From the NCBI GenBank assembly GCA_020445335.1, contig JAGRGU010000011.1, forward strand, positions 1-37,555: 37,555 nt of DNA, read 5' to 3'. Numbering within the stretch: the first letter of the stretch is position 1; each line of letters begins with the position of its first letter. The notes beneath the pieces are model-generated. The model was given only the letters and a program-made list of their open reading frames with translations, did no database searches and was not told the DNA's origin. This stretch comes from Gammaproteobacteria bacterium. GTDB lineage: Bacteria > Pseudomonadota > Gammaproteobacteria > Chromatiales > Chromatiaceae. Of this stretch, positions 30,784 to 37,555 are shown one piece after another. Made by a program: the position numbers and the translations under genes.

Positions 30784-30800
30784 TTACAGGGTGTCTGTAA
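30784..30800. repeat. 17-bp inverted repeat in the glnA control region
   Basis: TTACAG (30784-30789) and CTGTAA (30795-30800) are perfect arms around GGTGT. The form fits an operator for an unidentified dimeric regulator, or a small hairpin at the end of the upstream operon. No T-run follows. Confidence 0.4.
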
Positions 30801-30927
30801 GGTGCTGAAACACCGGACCCCTAGCTGATTTGATTAGAGTATGATTCTGATTGTAAAGCTATTTAGCCGTATCTTCGGAGACTCGATAGAGTTCTCTTTG
30901 AACCGGTTTGTGAGGCGGGCGAACAAA

Positions 30928-30943
30928 TGGCATGGTTTCTGCA
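30928..30943 (+). promoter_or_regulatory. Sigma-54-type promoter of glnA
   Basis: TGGCATGGTTTCTGCA has the invariant GG and GC exactly 10 nt apart and matches the -24/-12 consensus TGGCAC-N5-TTGCA except at two positions. Transcription would start near 30953, giving a leader of about 108 nt. Together with the upstream NtrC box this indicates nitrogen control. Confidence 0.65.
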
Positions 30944-31008
30944 GAGTAGCAGCGAGATCTTTGCCTGCCGGTAAACAAATTGACCGGTTTGCCTGTATCC
31001 AAAAAGAA

Positions 31009-31029
31009 GGCCGCGTAGCGGCCGTTTTT
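31009..31029 (+). terminator. Intrinsic terminator/attenuator in the glnA leader
   Basis: GGCCGC (31009-31014), loop GTA and GCGGCC (31018-31023) form a strong stem followed by G and five T. An A-rich tract precedes the stem. It lies between the predicted start site and the glnA start codon, 31 nt before the ATG, so it would cut the glnA transcript unless read-through or antitermination occurs. Confidence 0.65.
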
Positions 31030-31060
31030 AATCGTTGCAATTCCTCAGCTGGAGAACATC

Positions 31061-32467
31061 ATGGCCTCTAAAGTCTTGAAGCTAATCAAAGACAATGAAG
31101 TAAAGTTTGTCGACTTCCGATTCACCGATACCCGCGGCAAGGAGCAGCATGTCTCGGTGCCCGCCACCATTATCGACGACGAGCTGTTTACCGATGGCAA
31201 GATGTTCGATGGTTCCTCAATTGCCGGCTGGAAGGGCATCAATGAGTCCGACATGATCCTGATGCCGGATCAGGACTCAGCGGTGCTGGACCCCTTCACC
31301 GATGAAGTCACCCTGATCATCCGTTGCGACATTCTCGAGCCCTCGACCATGGAAGGCTACGAGCGTGACCCCCGTTCGGTTGCCAGGCGCGCGGAAGCCT
31401 ATCTGCAGTCGACCGGTATAGGCGACACCGCCTTCTTCGGCCCGGAGCCGGAGTTCTTCATCCTCGACGACGTGCGCTATGGCGCCGATATGTCGGGTGC
31501 CTTCTACAAAGTCGACTCCGAAGAGGCGGAGTGGAACTCCGAGCGGGTCTATGAAGACGGTAACATCGGCCATCGCCCGGGACTGAAGGGTGGTTACTTT
31601 CCGGTTCCGCCAGTCGACTCGCTGAACGATATCCGCGCTGCCATGTGTCTGGCGCTCGAGGAGATGGGCGTAAAGGTCGAAGTGCATCATCACGAAGTGG
31701 CCACCGGTGGCCAGTGCGAAATCGGCACCAAATTCAACACCCTGGTTCGTCGCGCCGACGAGAACCAGATCATGAAGTACGTCATTCAGAACGTAGCTCA
31801 CGCATATGGCAAGACGGTCACCTTCATGCCCAAGCCGCTGGTTGGTGACAACGGTTCCGGCATGCACGTGCACCAGTCGATCGCCAAGAACGGTGAAAAC
31901 ATCTTTGCCGGTAACCAGTACGGTGGACTCTCCGAAACCGCGCTCTACTACATCGGTGGCATCATCAAGCATGCACGTGCGCTGAATGCATTCACCAATG
32001 CTTCGACCAACTCCTACAAGCGCCTGGTGCCGGGCTTCGAAGCGCCGGTTATGCTCGCTTATTCGGCTCGCAACCGCTCCGCTTCGATCCGTATTCCGTG
32101 GGTTTCAAGCCCGAAAGCCCGCCGTATTGAGGTCCGTTTCCCGGATCCGACCGCCAACCCCTATCTGGCCTTCTCCGCCATGCTGATGGCTGGCCTGGAC
32201 GGTATCCAGAACAAGATCCACCCGGGTGAAGCGATGGACAAGGACCTCTATGATCTGCCGGCGGAAGAGGCACTCTCGATTCCGACCGTTTGCCACAGTC
32301 TGGATCAGGCGCTCGACGCACTGGATGCCGATCGCGAGTTCCTCACCGCGGGAGGCGTTTTCTCAGACGATCTGATCGATGGTTACATCAGACTGAAGAT
32401 GGAAGAGGTGACCCGTCTGCGCATGACTACGCATCCGGTCGAATTCGACATGTACTACAGCCTCTGA
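31061..32467 (+). CDS. glnA: Glutamine synthetase type I
   Basis: GlnA makes glutamine from glutamate, ammonia and ATP as a dodecamer in the cytoplasm. The 468 residues are the GSI length. They include [10 protein letters not shown] (about 48-57), [11 protein letters not shown] (about 127-137), [10 protein letters not shown] with the metal ligand histidine (about 266-275) and the glutamate-binding NRSASIRIP region. Tyr397 in KDLYDLP is at the same position as the adenylylated tyrosine of E. coli, so activity should be controlled by GlnE. The start has GGAG upstream. The order glnA, DUF4124 gene, ntrB, ntrC and the NtrC/sigma-54 sites show nitrogen regulation. Confidence 0.99.
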   Translation: MASKVLKLIKDNEVKFVDFRFTDTRGKEQHVSVPATIIDDELFTDGKMFDGSSIAGWKGINESDMILMPDQDSAVLDPFTDEVTLIIRCDILEPSTMEGYERDPRSVARRAEAYLQSTGIGDTAFFGPEPEFFILDDVRYGADMSGAFYKVDSEEAEWNSERVYEDGNIGHRPGLKGGYFPVPPVDSLNDIRAAMCLALEEMGVKVEVHHHEVATGGQCEIGTKFNTLVRRADENQIMKYVIQNVAHAYGKTVTFMPKPLVGDNGSGMHVHQSIAKNGENIFAGNQYGGLSETALYYIGGIIKHARALNAFTNASTNSYKRLVPGFEAPVMLAYSARNRSASIRIPWVSSPKARRIEVRFPDPTANPYLAFSAMLMAGLDGIQNKIHPGEAMDKDLYDLPAEEALSIPTVCHSLDQALDALDADREFLTAGGVFSDDLIDGYIRLKMEEVTRLRMTTHPVEFDMYYSL

Positions 32468-32490
32468 TCTGAGCTGCGTCAGCGACTGCA

Positions 32491-32522
32491 AAGGCGCTCC
32501 CCGTCAGGGGGGCGCCTTTTTT
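32491..32522 (+). terminator. Intrinsic terminator after glnA
   Basis: AGGCGCTCCCC and GGGGGGCGCCT pair over 11 bp (one G-T pair) around loop GTCA, followed by a run of T. It begins 24 nt after the glnA stop and is the strongest terminator in the window. Confidence 0.9.
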
Positions 32523-32601
32523 GTGACGCCTGTCGGCCATTCACCCCCTTTCATCCTTCAGGGTTATTGTTGCCGAGCAAAGGCTGGGCTATGCTCTGGC
32601 C

Positions 32602-33198
32602 ATGCGAAATCTCCTCCTGCCGATACTCCTGATCTGCTCCACGACGACGGTCGCTGGTGTCTATCGCTGGATCGATGCCAATGGGCAGATCCATTTCTCG
32701 GACAAGCCGCATCGCGGCGCCGAACAGATCCAGCTGAAGCAAACTTCGGTTTACACGCCGCCCGAGAGCCTGGCCGGCGGCGAGCAGGATAACGCGGAGG
32801 AGCCCGCAACTGCCGAACCGGAACAGCAGGACGACAATGCGGGCCCCGCTTACGAGTCTATCGAGATTGTCAGCCCGGAGAAGAATCAGGTGGTGCGCTC
32901 CAGCGACGGAACGGTAAATATTTCGATCGACCTGCGACCGGGCCTGCAGGAGGGCCACAAGATCCGTGTATTCCTCAATGGCACACAAGCAGCCGAGGAT
33001 CTGGCGGCAACTCAGATTACCCTGCAGGATATGGATCGTGGTACCCATTCGCTCGAAGTCGGCGCAGTCACGGAGCAGGGTGAGGTACTGATACGCTCTG
33101 GCGCGATAAATTTTCATATGTTGCGTCTCGCTGAGCCACGTAAAGCACCATTCGAGGGCAATAGCGACTCCGAGCCTCCGGCTCCGGCCGCAGAATAG
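32602..33198 (+). CDS. Exported DUF4124-domain protein
   Basis: This 198-residue secreted or periplasmic protein of unknown function has a signal peptide (hydrophobic core at about 4-15, likely cleavage after TTVAG at about 19). The DUF4124 motif VYRWIDANGQIHFSDKP follows at about 20-36, then an acidic, disordered linker (about 55-85). The C-terminal part (about 86-175) looks like an immunoglobulin-like beta domain, with DLRPGLQEGHKIRVFLNG. Proteins of this kind are often found between glnA and ntrB in gammaproteobacteria, as here. A link to nitrogen control is inferred only from position. No clear promoter separates it from the glnA terminator. Confidence 0.85.
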   Translation: MRNLLLPILLICSTTTVAGVYRWIDANGQIHFSDKPHRGAEQIQLKQTSVYTPPESLAGGEQDNAEEPATAEPEQQDDNAGPAYESIEIVSPEKNQVVRSSDGTVNISIDLRPGLQEGHKIRVFLNGTQAAEDLAATQITLQDMDRGTHSLEVGAVTEQGEVLIRSGAINFHMLRLAEPRKAPFEGNSDSEPPAPAAE

Positions 33199-33249
33199 GC
33201 CACTTTTACGCTCCCTTCCGGCTTTTTTCTCTTCAATTGCTTCTCTCTT

Positions 33250-33266
33250 CGCACTATATTGGTGCA
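33250..33266. promoter_or_regulatory. NtrC-binding site upstream of ntrB
   Basis: CGCACTATATTGGTGCA carries both half-sites of the NtrC dyad and, as I recall, nearly equals one of the E. coli glnA enhancer sites. It suggests autoregulation of ntrBC. Confidence 0.7.
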
Positions 33267-33417
33267 GTTTAGTCGGGTATCTACCAACAGAAATCCGTTT
33301 GCTACCGCATCGGGACCTTGAAGCTCACCCCATAGCGCACAATAGGGGCCTGAGAATGCGCGATCACCAGGTGAGAACAGCCTTTTTCACTTCGTCTGGC
33401 TATTGCCGGAGCGCATA

Positions 33418-33437
33418 TCGGCCTTTCTCCAGGCCGA
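33418..33437 (+). promoter_or_regulatory. Hairpin in the ntrB leader
   Basis: TCGGCCT (33418-33424) and AGGCCGA (33431-33437) pair perfectly over 7 bp with loop TTCTCC. It ends 64 bp before the ntrB start. No T-run follows, so it is not a plain terminator. Confidence 0.35.
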
Positions 33438-33501
33438 CGACAGGCTTTGATGCAAGGTGTTTTTCCTGATTGGATCGAATTTTGCTTAGCATCCTTTCAG
33501 A

Positions 33502-34596
33502 ATGAATGAACCAGATCCCAAGATTTTCGACTATCCGGTACGGATACTCGATAACCTGAATACGATCACGTTGCTGTTTGACGCGGATTTCAAGCTGCGT
33601 TACATGAACCCCGCAGGTGAGGCGCTGTTTCAGATCAGCGCCCGCCAGGCGATAGGTCAGCGGGCGGGTACACTGATCGACTGCCCGGGCGGTTCGGTCG
33701 AGGCCACGCTGGCGCGTTCGCTCCACAGCGGACGGCCATTCACCGAGCGTGAAATGAGCTTGCCGCTCAGCGACAACCGTACCGTCAAGATCGATTGCAC
33801 GGTAATACCGCTAAGTCCTTACGAAGGAGAACCGGGTTTGCTGATCGAAATTCAGCAGATCGACCGCCAACTGCGTATCAGCCGCGAAGAGAATCTGCTG
33901 GCGCAACATGAAGCGACGCGCGATCTTGTCCGCGGCATGGCGCACGAGATCAAGAATCCGCTGGGTGGACTGCGTGGCGCAGCCCAGTTGCTGGAGCAGG
34001 AACTGGAGCACCAGTCGCTGAGGGAATATACCCAGATCATCATCGACGAAGCCGACCGTCTGCAAACCCTGGTCGACAACATGCTGGGTCCCAATCGTCT
34101 GCCGCAGTTGGGGATGGTGAATATCCACACGCTTCTGGAGCGGGTCAGACATCTGGTAGCCGCCGAATACGGACCCAGAGTGAAGATACTGCGCGATTAC
34201 GATCCCAGTATTCCCGATCTGCTGCTCGACAGCGATCGTATCATCCAGGCGTTGTTGAACATCGTGCGCAACGCCGCACGCGCGCTGGAAAACCAGACCG
34301 ATGGAACGATCGCGTTGCAGAGCCGCATTCTGCGGCAGTTTACGATCGGTCACGAGCGGCACCGTTTGGTCGTGCAACTGACCATTCAGGACAATGGCCC
34401 CGGAGTGCCCGATGCCATTCGTGAAAAGCTCTTCTACCCCATGGTGACCGCTGTTGAGGGTGGCATGGGCCTGGGGCTTTCGATTTCACAATCTCTGATC
34501 AATATGCATGGAGGCCTGGTGGAGTGCGAGAGCCGGCCCGGCACGACGATCTTCACCGTTCTGATACCCGTGGAAAATCCCAATGCCAAGAAGTAA
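33502..34596 (+). CDS. ntrB: Nitrogen regulation sensor histidine kinase NtrB
   Basis: NtrB phosphorylates or dephosphorylates NtrC according to nitrogen status signalled by PII protein. The 364-residue cytoplasmic protein has an N-terminal PAS domain (about 14-120) and no membrane segment. The phospho-acceptor His148 lies in AHEIKNPLGGLRGA, the N box in NIVRNAARALE (about 253-263), and the G box in GMGLGLSISQ (about 322-331). Length is near the E. coli value (349). The start at 33502 has no strong ribosome-binding site but gives the expected N terminus. It overlaps ntrC by 14 nt. Confidence 0.97.
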   Translation: MNEPDPKIFDYPVRILDNLNTITLLFDADFKLRYMNPAGEALFQISARQAIGQRAGTLIDCPGGSVEATLARSLHSGRPFTEREMSLPLSDNRTVKIDCTVIPLSPYEGEPGLLIEIQQIDRQLRISREENLLAQHEATRDLVRGMAHEIKNPLGGLRGAAQLLEQELEHQSLREYTQIIIDEADRLQTLVDNMLGPNRLPQLGMVNIHTLLERVRHLVAAEYGPRVKILRDYDPSIPDLLLDSDRIIQALLNIVRNAARALENQTDGTIALQSRILRQFTIGHERHRLVVQLTIQDNGPGVPDAIREKLFYPMVTAVEGGMGLGLSISQSLINMHGGLVECESRPGTTIFTVLIPVENPNAKK

Positions 34597-35983
34597 CAAG
34601 ATCTGGGTCATCGACGATGACCGTTCCATTCGCTGGGTGCTTGAGAAGGCGTTGCAGAAAGCCGGCATGGAGGTGAAAACCTTTGCCGATGGCAACGGGA
34701 TCATGGACGCCCTTTCGCGCAGCCGTCCCGATGCCATCGTTTCGGACGTACGCATGCCCGGAATAGACGGTTTGTCGCTGTTGGTCGATATCAACGAGCA
34801 TTATCCCGATCTGCCGGTCATCATCATGACGGCGCACTCGGATCTCGACAGTGCGGTGAGCGCCTATCATAGTGGCGCGTTCGAATATCTGCCTAAACCA
34901 TTCGACGTGCATGAGGCTATCGAGCAGGTGACTCGCGCCTGCCGCAAGAGCCGCAGCCAGTCGCAGGAGACCTCAGGTGCAGGAAGCGGGGCGCCGGAGA
35001 TCATCGGCGAGGCACCCGCGATGCAGGAGGTGTTCCGCGCCATTGGACGTCTGGCGCGCTCCAATATCACCGTTCTTATCAATGGTGAGTCCGGTACCGG
35101 CAAGGAGCTGGTGGCGCAGGCGCTGCACCGTCACAGCCCGCGCCGCGGGCGGCCTTTCATCGCACTCAATATGGCCGCGATACCCAAGGATCTGATGGAA
35201 TCCGAGCTCTTCGGCCATGAGCGGGGTGCCTTCACCGGGGCGCAGGCGCGCCGCATCGGTCGTTTCGAGCAAGCGGATGGCGGGGCGCTCTTTCTGGACG
35301 AGATCGGCGACATGCCGGCGGAACTGCAAACCAGGCTGCTACGGGTGTTGGCCGAAGGTAAATTCTACCGTGTGGGCGGTCATGAACCGGTGGCCGTCGA
35401 TGTCCGTATCATCGCCGCGACGCACCAAAACCTAGAGCAACTAGTGAAGTCGGGACGGTTTCGTGAGGACCTGTTTCATCGCCTCAATGTGATCCGCGTG
35501 CATGTGCCCTCGCTGCGCGAACGCAAAGAGGATATCGGCCTGCTGATGGGGCATTTCCTGGCCAAGGCGGCAGCTGAGCTCGAGGTCGAGCCCAAGGTGC
35601 TAAGACCAGAAGCGTTGACTGAACTGGAACGGCTGGATTGGCCTGGAAACGTCCGCCAGCTCGAGAATACCGCCCGTTGGCTGACGGTCATGGCCTCCAG
35701 CCACGAAATCCATCTGGAGGATCTGCCACCAGAGGTGCGTGACCAGGAGGATGAATCGGGTGGAGAGGGGGATTGGTGTCAATCCTTACGCCATTGGGCC
35801 GTCAAACGGCTTGCCTCGGGCGAGACCAATCTGCTGCAGGTGGCGATGCCTGCTTTCGAATCGATACTTATCGAGGCTGCGCTGGAGCGCACCGGTGGCC
35901 GGCGCCAGGACGCGGCGCGACTGTTGGGCTGGGGTAGAAATACCCTGACGCGTAAAATCAAGGAGTTGGGCATGGAGGAGTAG
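34583..35983 (+). CDS. ntrC: Nitrogen regulation response regulator NtrC (sigma-54 activator)
   Basis: NtrC activates sigma-54 promoters when phosphorylated. The 466 residues hold a receiver domain (1-120) with the acidic pocket DDD (11-13) and phospho-acceptor Asp55 in SDVRMPG. The AAA+ domain has Walker A GESGTGKE at 168-175, GAFTGA at 215-220 (the sigma-54 contact loop) and GALFLDE. The C-terminal Fis-type helix-turn-helix is at about 435-462 (RRQDAARLLGWGRNTLTRKI). It overlaps the end of ntrB, so the pair is translationally coupled. Likely targets in this window are the boxes at 30715 and 33250. Confidence 0.98.
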   Translation: MPRSNKIWVIDDDRSIRWVLEKALQKAGMEVKTFADGNGIMDALSRSRPDAIVSDVRMPGIDGLSLLVDINEHYPDLPVIIMTAHSDLDSAVSAYHSGAFEYLPKPFDVHEAIEQVTRACRKSRSQSQETSGAGSGAPEIIGEAPAMQEVFRAIGRLARSNITVLINGESGTGKELVAQALHRHSPRRGRPFIALNMAAIPKDLMESELFGHERGAFTGAQARRIGRFEQADGGALFLDEIGDMPAELQTRLLRVLAEGKFYRVGGHEPVAVDVRIIAATHQNLEQLVKSGRFREDLFHRLNVIRVHVPSLRERKEDIGLLMGHFLAKAAAELEVEPKVLRPEALTELERLDWPGNVRQLENTARWLTVMASSHEIHLEDLPPEVRDQEDESGGEGDWCQSLRHWAVKRLASGETNLLQVAMPAFESILIEAALERTGGRRQDAARLLGWGRNTLTRKIKELGMEE

Positions 35984-35998
35984 CACTCCGTAAAGCGT

Positions 35999-36004
35999 TA
36001 TAAT
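35999..36004 (+). promoter_or_regulatory. Possible -10 element before the unknown gene at 36049
   Basis: A perfect TATAAT lies 15 bp after the ntrC stop and 45 bp before the next start codon. There is no recognisable -35 at 16-18 nt, so this is a weak call. Confidence 0.3.
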
Positions 36005-36048
36005 CCCGCGCCAGCACTCAATTGGAATGTGAAACAGGGAGCAGCATC

Positions 36049-36441
36049 ATGGACAGCAGCAGTATCGATCTTGCCGGTAGCGAAGTTGAGTCGGTAGCAC
36101 GGCACGACGATCGGGTGAGCGTCCGTTTCTCCAGGGCCTACATCATTAAAACCATGACCGGTTCATCCGAGCGCACCCGCTGGTGGCAGGCGGGTACTCT
36201 GGTGTTCGAAGGTGCCGAAGTTGAAGGCGAACTACCCGATTTTCCGGCGGTCTGCCGTGGCGGCGATGTCGGTGAAAACATCTATACCTATCGTGACATG
36301 ATCCCCGTACCGCTCGAAAGCCGTGGCAGTGCCCATTGCGACTTGCGCTTCGAGGGCCAGCCGGGGCACCTCAAGCTGCGGGCGGCGGCGGTGCGTCTGG
36401 AGATGGATGACCGACCCAGATATATCGAACATATCCGCTAG
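36049..36441 (+). CDS. Conserved-looking protein of unknown function
   Basis: I do not recognise this 130-residue protein. It has no signal peptide, membrane segment or metal motif, and appears to be a compact cytoplasmic beta-rich domain with alternating hydrophobic residues. Distinct features are RTRWWQAG (about 43-50) and two cysteines (about 71 and 96). The ATG at 36049 was chosen because GGGAG lies about 8 nt upstream; an in-frame ATG at 36022 has none. It lies 65 bp after ntrC in the same direction and ends in the palindrome at 36439. Codon use resembles its neighbours, so it is probably a real, resident gene. Confidence 0.7.
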   Translation: MDSSSIDLAGSEVESVARHDDRVSVRFSRAYIIKTMTGSSERTRWWQAGTLVFEGAEVEGELPDFPAVCRGGDVGENIYTYRDMIPVPLESRGSAHCDLRFEGQPGHLKLRAAAVRLEMDDRPRYIEHIR

Positions 36442-36460
36442 GGTCTGTTAACAGGCCCTA
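36439..36460. repeat. 22-bp near-perfect palindrome between convergent genes
   Basis: The arms TAGGG-CTGTT and AACAG-CCCTA pair throughout with a single T-G position. The palindrome starts at the stop codon of the unknown gene and lies 39 bp before the convergent TlpA-like gene's stop. It could be a bidirectional terminator or one copy of a dispersed repeat. No T-run follows. Confidence 0.5.
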
Positions 36461-36499
36461 ACCGGTCAACATGCGTCACCGCCCATCCGAGCTGCACTG

Positions 36500-37015
36500 T
36501 TAGCGCTCCATACCAAGGGCGCGGATCGGCACCAGCAGCATCGGATCATCCCACTGACGGGCGCCCAGGGCGCGATAGGCGATTCTTCCTGCGGGATCGA
36601 TGACGAAGCTGACCGGCAACTGGGAGACGTTCCAGCGTTCAGCCGTTTCCAGCTGCTGGTCGAACAGTAATGGGATCTTCAAGTTCATTTTTTCCAGAAA
36701 GACGGCGACTGCTTGCGGTGACTCGCCGACGTTGATCGCGATGAAGCTGCCGTTGAACCGTTTCAGCCAGTTGGCGCCCCGTTGCATCGAGGGCATCTCT
36801 TCGATGCATGCCGGACACCAGCTGGCCCAGAAATTGACTACCACCACCTGTCCGCGAAATTCGCTGAGGCTGACCAGCTTGCCGTCAAGATCGGGGAGTC
36901 TGAACTCGGGTGCGACTGGACGCGACTCGACCGGTATGAGTGTGCGCTTGGCGAAGCCCGCCTGGTTGCAGAGCAGCAGTAGCGCCAGTACCAGCAGCAG
37001 GCGGAACTGAGGCAC
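36500..37015 (-). CDS. TlpA/ResA-like exported thiol-disulfide oxidoreductase
   Basis: This is a predicted periplasmic thioredoxin-fold reductase, of the type serving cytochrome c maturation or general disulfide reduction. With the GTG at 37015 it has 171 residues. There is a hydrophobic signal segment (about 5-17) and cleavage near GFA-KR. The core has FWASWCPAC with Cys67 and Cys70, VVVVNF, and the cis-proline region QLPVSFVIDPAGRI. The open frame runs up to 37078, overlapping the HDOD gene by 50 bp; I prefer the GTG because it puts the signal at the N terminus, 13 nt after the HDOD stop. It is the second exported redoxin in the window; its CPAC differs from the CWNC of the other. Confidence 0.85.
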   Translation of the reverse strand: MPQFRLLLVLALLLLCNQAGFAKRTLIPVESRPVAPEFRLPDLDGKLVSLSEFRGQVVVVNFWASWCPACIEEMPSMQRGANWLKRFNGSFIAINVGESPQAVAVFLEKMNLKIPLLFDQQLETAERWNVSQLPVSFVIDPAGRIAYRALGARQWDDPMLLVPIRALGMER

Positions 37016-37028
37016 TCGGATTGCCCGT

Positions 37029-37555
37029 TCAGATGTTGAGCAGCGAGAGCGCGTGCCCAACCTGTTCTTTCGCCTCATCCAGAATTTTCAGACTCAGACG
37101 CGGTGTCAGCTCACCCAGGGCCAGCCGGGTATGCGCCGGCACTTCGTTGATGGCCGGTGCGGAGAACGCCTTGCTGGTACCGACAAAGCTGTGCAGCTGG
37201 GCAATAATCACCAGGTCGCAGTAGTCCGGCGCGACACTGTTGTCCCGGTGCCAGTTTTCGGACTCCAGCGCGGCAACGATAAATTCGGTGGGAAAACCCC
37301 ATTTACGCAGGATCAGGCTGCCGGTCTGCGCCCGCAGTCGCTTGCACGCCTGGTCGATGATCTCTGGCTGACGAGCCTCCATCGGAAAACTCTTGGCGTA
37401 GTTCAACACCGCCACGATACCGATGTCGTGCAGCAGGCCGATAAGCATCGCCAGTTCCGGGTTGAAACGCTTGTCGTGCCGGGCAAGCACATAGCAGAGT
37501 GCCGCGACGTGGGTGCTGTGTTTCCACAACTCCTGCATGCGCTGCTGCAGCAGGC
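37029..37555 (-). CDS. HDOD-domain protein (partial, 5' end outside window)
   Basis: HDOD proteins are HD-related signalling proteins, mostly without full phosphohydrolase sites. The frame stays open to the window edge, so only the C-terminal 175 or so residues are seen. They contain WKHST, the helical stretch LAMLIGLLHDIGIVAVLNYA (HD pair kept at this point) and a helical tail. The gene ends 13 nt before the chosen TlpA-like start, so the two probably form an operon. Any N-terminal partner domain lies outside. A frame-internal ATG at 37538 is unlikely to be the true start because the HDOD homology continues upstream (LLQQR). Confidence 0.85.
   Translation of the reverse strand, partial: LLQQRMQELWKHSTHVAALCYVLARHDKRFNPELAMLIGLLHDIGIVAVLNYAKSFPMEARQPEIIDQACKRLRAQTGSLILRKWGFPTEFIVAALESENWHRDNSVAPDYCDLVIIAQLHSFVGTSKAFSAPAINEVPAHTRLALGELTPRLSLKILDEAKEQVGHALSLLNI

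Larger units (their letters stand above)
30715..31060 (+). other. glnA control region (346 bp)
   Basis: The region begins directly after the transporter stop with an NtrC box and a half-site. Then come a 17-bp inverted repeat, a sigma-54-like promoter, a stem-loop (arms GGTAAAC 30970-30976 and GTTTGCC 30987-30993, 10-nt loop) and an intrinsic terminator, before the glnA ribosome-binding site (GCTGGAG). The 9-mer ACCGGTTTG occurs twice (30902-30910 and 30983-30991). The individual sites are listed separately. Confidence 0.65.
33199..33501 (+). other. Leader region of ntrBC
   Basis: This 303-bp gap contains an NtrC box at 33250-33266 and a hairpin at 33418-33437. No convincing sigma-54 or sigma-70 promoter, terminator or small gene is seen. 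A T-run at about 33225 has no stem before it. Confidence 0.5.

Noticed and set aside
31862..31872. GCACGTGC sequences in glnA (also near 31974) as further parS candidates
   Set aside because: They share only the central CACGTG and lack the GTTC/GAAC arms needed for ParB.
33215..33235. T-run after the DUF4124 gene as a terminator
   Set aside because: No stem of useful length precedes the T-run.

Overview
The window is the chromosomal replication-origin neighbourhood of a gammaproteobacterium. The evidence is the origin cluster itself (yidC-rnpA-rpmH on the minus strand, diverging from dnaA-dnaN-recF-gyrB on the plus strand), mnmE, mnmG, rsmG, parAB and the atp operon on the minus side, and glyQS, gmhB, plsC, glnA and ntrBC on the plus side. 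The ParB site has the pseudomonad-type sequence and glutamine synthetase is the adenylylatable GSI-beta type. I cannot place the organism below class. A TusA/PP-loop operon and a BktB-like thiolase would suit a sulfur-metabolising or storage-polymer-making lineage, but that is only a hint. No phage, insertion sequence, CRISPR array, rRNA or convincing tRNA is visible.

Layout. 1-1623: start of the atp operon (atpI, atpB, atpE cut by the edge) with a strong promoter. 1747-3441: parB and parA. 3807-5340: a BktB-like thiolase facing a small eight-cysteine zinc-ribbon protein. 5354-7890: mnmG-rsmG. 8052-12567: a co-directional run of an exported CWNC redoxin, MoxR ATPase, DUF58 protein and TgpA-like transglutaminase. 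12572-16232: mnmE, yidC, rnpA, rpmH, with yidD absent from its usual place. 16233-18200: dnaA and the candidate origin region. 18201-23701: dnaN, recF (carrying two parS sites), gyrB, alaX. 23722-28096: plsC, gmhB, glyS, glyQ on the minus strand. 28293-30714: a tightly overlapped operon of an MnmA-like PP-loop protein, a TusA-like sulfur carrier and a cation-efflux transporter. 30715-35983: the nitrogen block glnA, a DUF4124 protein, ntrB and ntrC, with NtrC boxes, a sigma-54-like promoter and a leader terminator. 36049-37555: an unknown protein, a TlpA-like thiol oxidoreductase and an HDOD protein cut by the edge.

How the parts work together. DnaA, DnaN, RecF and GyrB serve replication. ParA and ParB act on the two parS sites inside recF, 17-23 kb from parAB, to segregate the origin. 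MnmE and MnmG modify wobble uridines, and the PP-loop/TusA pair may be a second sulfur-relay RNA-thiolation route. NtrB/NtrC probably control glnA and their own transcription through the boxes seen upstream of both.

The most interesting unexplained signals are the glnA leader (sigma-54-like promoter, stem-loop, then an intrinsic terminator before the start codon), the PP-loop/TusA/metal-efflux operon, and the parS sites in recF, one of them next to a gyrB promoter-like element.
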